A stretch of DNA of 64,000 nucleotides from Phymatolithon calcareum (lineage: Eukaryota; Rhodophyta; Florideophyceae; Hapalidiales): NCBI GenBank assembly GCA_977006965.1, contig OZ345352.1, positions 868,001 through 932,000 of the forward strand. The letters run 5' to 3'. The notes below the pieces were generated by a model. That model searched no databases and was not told the DNA's origin. It saw nothing but the letters and a program-made list of their open reading frames with translations. The position numbers and the translations under genes were made by a program. Shown in pieces: positions 57,547 to 64,000 of the stretch (the stretch's first letter is position 1; every line of letters starts with the position of its first letter).

Positions 57547-58431
57547 TTCTTATTTCACAACGAGAAAAATAGAAATTTTTCCTCAAAACAGCTGTTTGAA
57601 ATATGCCGGAGAAACGGTTTTCTGTCCAAAAGGTTTCAAAATAATTCCATTTTAGGCAAAAATGATTGACTTATGGCCAATCTAGATGCAGGTGATTATA
57701 TTTCCGGTAGGATTCCAGATCTTGGACAAAAAAAAACCGTTCCAATCCATCTTCGATAGTCGAGCGAAGTTATCCGTCCAACCAACACGCTTGAAACTGT
57801 AACGGAGATGCTTTTGTTGTTGACAATATTACCCAAGTCTCTCTATTCCGGATAATAGCTCCACGGTAGTGGATCTAGCTGCAGAGACCCCCTTCTGGAA
57901 GGTAGCTGGCTAATATTTTTCGGTCATTATTGTCTGCTCACCAATCAGCTAGTATCTTGAGAGGTATTTCTGGGGTTGGAATGTGCGCTATTCCTTCCGA
58001 AAAGGCCACGCAGTTCATGCACTGCGATGTCCTGACACTATAACGAATCATGGACTAACATAAGGGGTGAGAGAGCAGTTTTTGGAAAGGTTGCTGAATC
58101 TCCAACGAGCGAAACCTCTCAAGATCATGAGAGCTTAGACATAAATCACGCACCCACCGTGACACCTCCACTTTCTTTTACCGATGGAAGGGATGCCCCT
58201 CTGAATGGGTGTCAAGTCGGGCATTGGGACCAATGAGATGACCAGAGGGGAATGCGATGAAAGCGTCCACAATGATCTTGAGAACGCATGTCTCACGGAG
58301 ATATTAATAAGTCTTATTAATATACCGACGATGACACATCCTGCGAGCAGTAGGAGGTAAAGGACCTCGAATCGTCCCAAATGTTCACCATATTTCTAAT
58401 ACTCAACACAAGATTTCTCTCTCGGATATGC

Positions 58432-58527
58432 AGAATCTAGCCAAAACCTCTTGGCCCTAGGAAATTTGCCCCAAGCGTCAGCATATGCGTTGGTAACTTT
58501 TAAATAAAAATCTACCTTTCTTCTTCT
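58432..58527 (+). mobile_element. 96-bp retroposon tail, copy B orthologue of 36126-36220
   Basis: The same 14-bp duplication, TCTCTCGGATATGC, at 58418-58431 and 58528-58541. Its presence in both copies dates it before the segmental duplication. Confidence 0.85.
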
Positions 58528-58779
58528 TCTCTCGGATATGCTGATAAGCACCCTCTGCCCTCTTCCGTTCCTGAACTATTTGTCTCAACCTGATGGAAGG
58601 CGGCATCTATGCAAAGCAACATATTATGCTTAGAGAATATCTATTGGATGAATGAAACTTTTGATGAAAAGTTAGCCATGTCTATTACTGCGGTTATTGT
58701 AAATTGCGGGACTCTATCACTTGCCGAAATGCCGTTATCATTGACCCGCAAAATTCTCGAGCCCTTTCATATTTGGGGG

Positions 58780-58898
58780 TTGTGCACCGGCTGCGACGGA
58801 TGACATGAGCCCGAGGGCATAATATTCAACCGAGGCGCAGCCGAGGTCCGAATATCATGGCCTGAGGGCGATTGTCATCCCGAGAGTACGGTGCACAA
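58780..58898. repeat. 119-bp inverted-repeat unit at the left edge of the 58.8-60.9 kb insertion
   Basis: It begins TTGTGCACCG and ends CGGTGCACAA, with internal matching arms (GGATGACAT, ATTGTCATCC) and repeated GCCGAGG/GGCGCAGCCGAGG blocks. The outermost bases resemble the termini of the adjacent element (TTGTGCACCGGCTG against TTGTCAACCGGCTG). It may be an extended left terminus or a separate MITE. Confidence 0.65.
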
Positions 58899-58903
58899 CA
58901 CGC

Positions 58904-58965
58904 TTGTCAACCGGCTGAGGGGGTAGACATCGGCTTTCTCTTGCAACTGATTGCTTCTATGTCAT
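58904..58965 (+). repeat. Left terminal inverted repeat
   Basis: 62 bp from TTGTCAACCGG to CTATGTCAT, matching 60884-60945 in inverse orientation with one mismatch (CGGC against CAGC). Confidence 0.9.
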
Positions 58966-59012
58966 AACTCCTCACGTAATGCCGAACACTTCTGAGGGGC
59001 CATAACTCTTCA

Positions 59013-59061
59013 CATCAGTTGCAAGAGATAGCAGATGTCTGTCCCCTCAGCCGGTTGACAA
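59013..59061 (-). repeat. Internal third copy of the terminal repeat
   Basis: ATCAGTTGCAAGAGA...CCTCAGCCGGTTGACAA is an inverted, slightly diverged copy of the left terminus. The left terminus and this copy could pair as a hairpin or define a MITE. Confidence 0.75.
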
Positions 59062-59116
59062 CTCCTCACATCCGCACAGCGGTGCGGCATTACTCCCTCG
59101 GAGCCAAATTATGTAG

Positions 59117-60244
59117 TTGACAAACCAGAACAGTGTCTACCTTGACGCTATTGAGAAAACAACCCACGATTCTGCGGCTACCGGAGCTCTCCTGGACCAG
59201 ATTACTGACTCCGAATGGTCGGACATTGGAGCGGAGCATGGTTCCCTCCACCCGTCAGCGTCCACCTTCGCGCCTCCCAAGCCACAAGAGCCTGTGATCC
59301 CGCTGCTCCCGCGTACACGAACCCCTCAAGGCTCACTGGCGGCTGGGCCGGGGCACGCGGCACTCGTAGCTCCATTCTCGCCGTCAAATCCAGGGAATGC
59401 TTCCGCCCCGCATCCAGCGCTGAGCTCAAATCCGGTCCCAGTCTTTGCGCTGCCTGCATTCGCACCGTCCGCAGAAGTCGCAGAGACACGTATGCTGAAC
59501 ATCACACTAGCGCCGCATATGCACCACACAAAAGAGACGGAGCGATTCTTGGGTGTTTGTGTTTCTGAGAACACAGAAAAGAGCAACGAGTACTCCATGC
59601 GCTCGCTCGCGCGCTTTTTGAGCCGGAAAGGAGAAGAGTCTAGTTTGGAGCGCAAGTTTGAGATGGCGCGACTGATTCTGTTCTTTGATGGGTTTAAAAC
59701 ATTCTTACCCCAGGGATGGACCAACTGGACGGAGGACCAGCTAAGAAGAGTGCACTATCAACTGATCGAGTTTGTAGTGAATTATAGAAGCGATAAGACA
59801 GACAAGGAAGTGAAACCGTCGACAATGAAGGGGAACGTTCTCGGCATCCAACGATATTTTGCGGACAAGTGGGTGAGCATGCGAACAGAGCACCGCGATC
59901 CGCGCAGCCTACAGAACTATCAAAATTTAGATAGAGACGAGGGACAGCAGCAGCAGCGAGACATATGCCTGGAAGAACCACCTTGCCAGCTACCACGGAA
60001 TCTGAAGAAGGCTAAACATGAGGCGATTGGTGCTGAGACGCACAAAGAGAGTCTCCGCTTGCGCACTTCCCTGGGTCCTACTCTATCGATTCATGGTACT
60101 CCGGAAAACCTTGAGGCGGCGCGCCATATGTCAACATTACCAAAACATTCTCCAACTGGAAGCTCTTCTCTTAGTTTTCTCTCCACCTTGCGCGACGTTT
60201 CCGGAAGCACTATTAGTGTTGTCATTAATAACCATCCCAATTAA
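59117..60244 (+). CDS. ORF with a tyrosine-recombinase-like N-terminal domain, no catalytic domain
   Basis: The frame is open for 375 codons from just after a TAG at 59114, but starts at TTG. The first in-frame ATG is near 59492, so the true start may lie in an upstream exon, or the ORF may be 5'-decayed. The first third is Pro/Ala-rich. Residues about 165-270 are helical, with FFDGFKTFLPQGWTNWT and KPSTMKGNVLGIQRYFADKW. The latter resembles the core-binding (SAM-like) domain of tyrosine recombinases of Crypton type, where K/R-P-S-T-hydrophobic...I-R-Y is typical. No R...HxxR...Y catalytic domain follows. Instead a Gln-rich joint (QQQQ) leads to a short tail ending ISVVINNHPN. An internal deletion of the catalytic domain, or a DNA-binding accessory protein, would both fit. 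Assignment is tentative. Confidence 0.4.
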   Translation: MTNQNSVYLDAIEKTTHDSAATGALLDQITDSEWSDIGAEHGSLHPSASTFAPPKPQEPVIPLLPRTRTPQGSLAAGPGHAALVAPFSPSNPGNASAPHPALSSNPVPVFALPAFAPSAEVAETRMLNITLAPHMHHTKETERFLGVCVSENTEKSNEYSMRSLARFLSRKGEESSLERKFEMARLILFFDGFKTFLPQGWTNWTEDQLRRVHYQLIEFVVNYRSDKTDKEVKPSTMKGNVLGIQRYFADKWVSMRTEHRDPRSLQNYQNLDRDEGQQQQRDICLEEPPCQLPRNLKKAKHEAIGAETHKESLRLRTSLGPTLSIHGTPENLEAARHMSTLPKHSPTGSSSLSFLSTLRDVSGSTISVVINNHPN

Positions 60245-60456
60245 GAACCCTGACACTTGCAAATGACCTCCAGATGAATCGGTAACCTCATGTTCATCGA
60301 CCTAGTTTTAATAAAAATAGATTGCTATATTGTTTACAACTCCGGTTGCCGAACACGCTCTAGTGATTTATGATGCTCCGCCGAGGACACCTGTGCCACA
60401 AGACCACGAAGGGAATGATATTCAACTAAAGAAAAGTCGAGATTCAAAGCTAATTA

Positions 60457-60689
60457 TCTGAGAGTGATTGGTGCCTGGAGGGAATAATTGGAAAACAACT
60501 TGTCTTTTCAATAAAGAATATTGATTCCCAGCTCTTCCTGAGAGACCAGGTGTACCCTTAGAACATACTCAGATCTGAGAGTGATTGATGCCTCGAGAGC
60601 ATGAATGGAAACCAGCTTGTTTTTTCAATGAAGAAAATTGATTCCCAGCTCTTCCTGAGAGACCGGGTACACCCTTAGAACATACTCAA
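60457..60689 (+). repeat. 117-bp tandem duplication
   Basis: Two adjacent units, 60457-60573 and 60574-60689, both start TCTGAGAGTGATTG and contain GATTCCCAGCTCTTCCTGAG and TTAGAACATACTCA. They differ at about ten sites. They lie between the ORF and the right terminus, where transposons often carry binding-site repeats. Confidence 0.85.
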
Positions 60690-60714
60690 AAAATAGGATT
60701 TTGTCTTGCCCTAT

Positions 60715-60736
60715 ATGTCATCCCTAGGGATGACAT
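60715..60736. repeat. Perfect 22-bp palindrome
   Basis: ATGTCATCCCT followed by its exact inverse. The same core recurs at 60832-60849 and 60867-60892. Confidence 0.9.
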
Positions 60737-60831
60737 CAGACTCTATGTCTTCAGTGGAAATGACTTCGAAATTGCGAGGGAAACAAGTGGAAAATAAGGA
60801 TTTCCTACGAGTGTCCTTTCAAAACTGCTAA

Positions 60832-60849
60832 GTCATCCCTAGGGATGAC
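60832..60849. repeat. Perfect 18-bp palindrome GTCATCCCTAGGGATGAC
   Basis: Identical core to 60715-60736. Confidence 0.9.
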
Positions 60850-60866
60850 ATAGAGCAATCAATATT

Positions 60867-60892
60867 CTATGTCATCCCTAGAGATGACATAG
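60867..60892. repeat. 26-bp near-perfect palindrome overlapping the right terminal repeat
   Basis: CTATGTCATCCCT with an inverse arm carrying one mismatch (AGAGATGACATAG). It joins the palindrome series to the inner edge of the right terminal repeat. Confidence 0.85.
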
Positions 60893-60945
60893 AAGCAATC
60901 AGTTGCAAGAGAAAGCTGATGTCTACCCCCTCAGCCGGTTGACAA
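60884..60945 (-). repeat. Right terminal inverted repeat
   Basis: 62 bp, inverse of 58904-58965, ending CCGGTTGACAA. The next bases, TACTTGTTG, return to sequence shared with duplication copy A. Confidence 0.9.
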
Positions 60946-62486
60946 TACTTGTTGTGCAAGCTGTACGAGTACACTCTTCTGTTCCTCCGTTTGTCGCTTC
61001 TACGAATACGTACTTTCATCTCCGCCTTATCTCTGGAGCATTTTATGTGCGGATTGTGTGTCTGCAAACAAGAAAGCTCCCCCCTCATCATCGTTCTCCT
61101 TCTCTTTCTTTCCCTCAGCTCCTCATACGCGGACTGCGCGTGAGCGAGCCTCGCGTTCCCATCTCATCAATGTTGATTTCTTTTCGCGTTCCTCCTCGCC
61201 CAAGTTTTTCTTCCCAGTAGTCTATCCCATTTTCTCTTCCTTACTTGCTCGTGGTAGCGCATCTTTAGTCTTGAGTGCTGTTCAGTATTTAGGCTCTTAG
61301 AAGTGAGGGACCGACGGCGAAGTATCATCCATCGACTATGTACTATCCACTATCTACGATTGACAATAGACATATCTCAACGATCAAGTAAACCTCTCCA
61401 TTCAACCCCAAAAACCGAGCTATCATTCTTGAAGCGCGCATATCCGGCGAGGAACATTGTGGCCGATGGTATTTCTGATTCTACAGTCATAATCTACAGT
61501 ATCATTCTGAATGAGTTCACATATTTTGGAGACTACTGCGAATATCGCTTGTCAGAAAACCCCTTCAAAGTCCTTCCAAATTGACTTTATACACAAAATT
61601 TTGTTGTTTAATGACACGCGAGTGAAGAAGTTAGGGACAGCACGACCAGAAAGCGGATCTCACGCTCCTCAGTGCGTCAATGGAACACAGTGGAAGGATG
61701 GACTAAGTGAAATGGATTGGAGAGGAAGGGACCTCCATTTAGTTTTTGTGATGTTCTGAGCACCCTTCAATTAGTCAGGCGCGCAACGAACATATGAAGA
61801 ATAACCATGGAAGGAATTGTCACCAATAAAACCATTGATGATGCCACCAATAGCTATTTTCACATATCTGCTCTTCTCAAGCACTTCCTGTTCTTCTTCC
61901 TCTGCCCACTCAAGAGGGCGATATGTAGAACACAGAACGGATTGCGAATAGATGGCGTTGACGTGTCTTGCATCGTGCTTTATTTTTCGTTTTCTTGCAA
62001 TGAGACAGGTGGCACTGTGGCGGCTCACAATTTGACGACGACATGCAGAGTTCATTTGGGGAACTGAAGTAATTTTGTATACTGCCTGAAATCCTCGAAT
62101 TGATATAGAGATGACCACTACTCAAGACGTATCCAATGACCTCGTTAGTCCCTTGTCAACGGGAAGCGATATCTTTGTTGCACTGAAGATCGTACTGATG
62201 ACGTGCCTTGGAGCTTAAATTGCTTGTAGTCTGTGAAACGAAATGGAGATGTGCGCTGAGGCTTATAGCTGCACATGAACAAAATGCATGACCTAAGATG
62301 ACACTCCCTTCACGACGGAAATTATTATCTTCGCTGTCCTGAAGATGTTCATTATTGTGGTCCTTTGACTAGGCAACATGTACAAGATGTCATGAAGTAT
62401 CGCTAGACTTTACTCTAGTGACAATATGCAGCGCACGAGATTTAACGTCTCGTGAGCGGCGGAACGACAGAAGGAAAGCCGAAAAC

Positions 62487-62675
62487 ATGGTCGCCGCAAA
62501 TACGCCGCCACAGTTGGCAAAGCTGTTTGCTGAGCTTTGGTGTTGTCGGCGCGACGGGCACAAAAAGCATCTGTACTGCATCGTCAGACACAGGCGTCCG
62601 ATGCGTTTTGCTGATGGCGCCACACGTTGCTGGTACCATCAAATGACAACACAGGAAAACCCAGGCGAAGGATAG
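62487..62675 (+). CDS. Small ORF with Cys/His spacing, doubtful
   Basis: 62 codons from ATG 62487 (MVAANTPPQLAKLFAELWCC...HHR-rich...CWYHQMTTQ). In copy A the same frame has a TAA near 38045, and the substitutions do not obviously favour synonymous sites. The Cys/His pattern (CC, HKKH, C..RH, C..H) might be a remnant zinc finger of an older element. The opposite strand is also open for 97 codons in both copies, so the reading is uncertain. Confidence 0.2.
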   Translation: MVAANTPPQLAKLFAELWCCRRDGHKKHLYCIVRHRRPMRFADGATRCWYHQMTTQENPGEG

Positions 62676-62872
62676 TTCGATCGGGCACTTGGCAGTGCTT
62701 CTTCGTACAGAAGCGTAAATGTCCTTCGTCCGCAAGCGAGCTCCCGCAATTTCAGCGCTTCAACTCTTGGCCTTGACCCCGCGTTGCGCACGTCACGAAA
62801 CGCCAAGAGTTTGGGACAACAGTCTGGGCCTGACCGGCCCGCTCAGCCCAAAGGTCTAGAAAAAGAGAAGGA

Positions 62873-62996
62873 GAAGAAGAAAGATAGATTTTTATTTAAA
62901 AGTTACCAACGCATCTGTTGACGCTTGGGGCAGCTTTCCTAGTGCCAAGAGGTTTTGGCTGGATTCTGTCTATGGAAGAGTTTATTTTCTTGTTGA
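62873..62996 (-). mobile_element. 124-bp retroposon with 16-bp target duplication
   Basis: TAGAAAAAGAGAAGGA (62857-62872) recurs with one change at 62997-63012. The body is the same family (TTTATTTAAAAGTTACCAAC, then GACGCTTGGGGCAGC). The copy A orthologue is interrupted by the 794-bp retroposon. Confidence 0.8.
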
Positions 62997-63040
62997 TAGA
63001 AAAAGAGGAGGACAAAAGCGTAAAAATTCGCATAACGTGG

Positions 63041-63156
63041 GGATATTTGATGATTTATTTTGAGAGCTCCCAAAGCCTCACCTTGGAGTACAGGGGCAGC
63101 TCTTGCGATAATCTCTACGCTAAAGTCGTCTGGCTACTCAAAACGTTCTTGTGGAC
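63041..63156 (-). pseudogene. 116-bp fragment of the membrane-protein family 3' end
   Basis: GATATTTGATGATTTATTTT through AGCTCCCAAAGCCTCACC to CAAAACGTTCTTG is the inverse of 20278-20397 in the array, with small differences. It contains the last codons and 3' flank of the paralogue. Copy A reads straight through at 39382-39384, so this was inserted after the duplication. A GTGG occurs on both sides but no longer target repeat is clear. Confidence 0.8.
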
Positions 63157-64000
63157 ACGTGTTTCTGGCTCGCACATTTCTGCCAGCGGCATGCCGGTTC
63201 GCTCGGACGGACTGTCCGTCCACGGAGAAGCTTTTTGACATGAGAGTGTTCATAGAGCGGGAATAAGAGAAGGATAGTAGCGCACACCAGCTCTTTGTCG
63301 TTCTGCCGCTTCTGAATATGACGCAAGCGAAGCAGAAGGCTTAAGCCACTAGTAGTCCTCGTAAGTACATTATTCGCAGATCGTAAAGTCATTTCCCGAG
63401 CTCTGGCGTTGCCAACATGACTTGCGTAGGACAAACGATTGCACGATGCTCTTTCACCTATGACAACTTGGCCATGCGGTAACATCGAAGGAACGCAGTC
63501 GAGAACTTCATCACAGCATATACTGGTGCAGAAAATGGGACGTGCTACTTCGGACCAAAAATGTAACTGTTTTTCTACGCATCAGCTCGCGGCCTTGAAT
63601 TGAGTCGTGCACACTGCGCGATTGTGTTGCATGCAAAAGTTTCCGCTCGCCGTTCCGCCTGATGGATTGGAGCAGCACAAAGCGTGGGGCTGCCTTGACG
63701 GCCGTCTCGCCCATCTCCTCGCTCCGACAAGGTATGATCGTCCTCCCAGTCCTGTACATGTGAGCAAACAGGGTTTTTTGTTGGGAGAACGTGTAGTACA
63801 CAACAGTAGAATGCTAATTCCCGGCCTAGGACCGACCGCAGAACTGCAGAAGTGCTCACCTACCACCGGTGACGCAGAGTTGCCTACCTTAAGCTTTGTG
63901 CTCGCGATCGTCTTTTACTCCTTACTTCGGTTCCTACCACTGCTCGCTACTCAATGCCAGTAGATATAGTAATCTACTGCCCCTGTAGTCCAGATACACA

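Larger units (their letters stand above)
58904..60945. mobile_element. Element with 62-bp terminal inverted repeats carrying a recombinase-like ORF
   Basis: 58904-58965 and 60884-60945 are inverted copies differing at one base by eye; both termini are TTGTCAACCGGCTGAGGGGG. A third, less perfect inverted copy of the terminus ends at 59061, making 58904-59061 a small inverted-repeat unit of its own. The whole insertion, including 58780-58898, is absent from duplication copy A, where CATATTTCTTGTTG is continuous. No target duplication is evident at the edges. Inside are the 59117-60244 ORF, a 117-bp tandem duplication and CCCTAGGG-centred palindromes. The superfamily is not identified. Confidence 0.75.
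57549..64000 (+). repeat. Segmental duplication, copy B (continues past the window)
   Basis: Counterpart of 35272-41340. Compared with copy A it has an extra terminal-inverted-repeat element (about 58776-60948) and a 116-bp fragment of the membrane-protein family (63041-63156). It lacks the 794-bp retroposon, the solo LTR and the MITE. The left edge abuts the truncated LINE. Confidence 0.9.

Overview
This is eukaryotic nuclear DNA made mostly of mobile elements and duplications. It carries a Ty3/gypsy LTR retrotransposon, a LINE reverse transcriptase, solo LTRs, short retroposons with direct target duplications, a TA-flanked MITE, and large intronless transposase genes. The one recognisable housekeeping gene encodes NSE4, the kleisin of the SMC5/6 complex. 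No bacterial operons, rRNA, tRNA or CRISPR array were seen. Coding genes appear to lack introns. A repeat-rich, intron-poor lineage such as a red macroalga would fit, but the sequence does not prove it.

Layout. 1-5.7 kb: decayed transposase (minus strand) and other degenerate frames. 5.7-8.1 kb: nothing supported. 8.15-17.72 kb: a complete but dead gypsy element with LTRs of 388 and 392 bp and a 5-bp target duplication CCATG. Its gag is split by a second insertion (8866-10598, target duplication GTGAC). The gypsy element landed in the upstream region of a decayed copy of a membrane-protein gene. 17.72-32.29 kb: the rest of that decayed copy, running into a tandem array of a 4069-bp unit (three full copies plus 1129 bp, almost identical). 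33.6-34.6 kb: NSE4. 35.3-41.3 kb and 57.5-64.0 kb: two diverged copies (A and B) of one segmental duplication. Each copy acts as the empty-site reference for insertions in the other. 43.3-44.9 kb: the intact 525-aa membrane protein, with a decayed paralogue end converging on it. 48.2-52.6 kb: an intact Plavaka/CACTA-like transposase and a convergent coiled-coil partner. 55.6-57.5 kb: a 5'-truncated, broken LINE containing a 319-bp retroposon. 58.8-60.9 kb: a terminal-inverted-repeat element inside duplication copy B, carrying an ORF that resembles the N-terminal part of a tyrosine recombinase.

How it fits together. Two things look least ordinary. The first is a small family of three-TM, sequon-rich membrane proteins that has been copied, inverted, decayed and tandemly amplified across the window. 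The second is the 58.8-60.9 kb element, with 62-bp inverted repeats, perfect CCCTAGGG-centred palindromes, no visible target duplication and a recombinase-like ORF without a catalytic domain. All identities and divergences were judged by eye.
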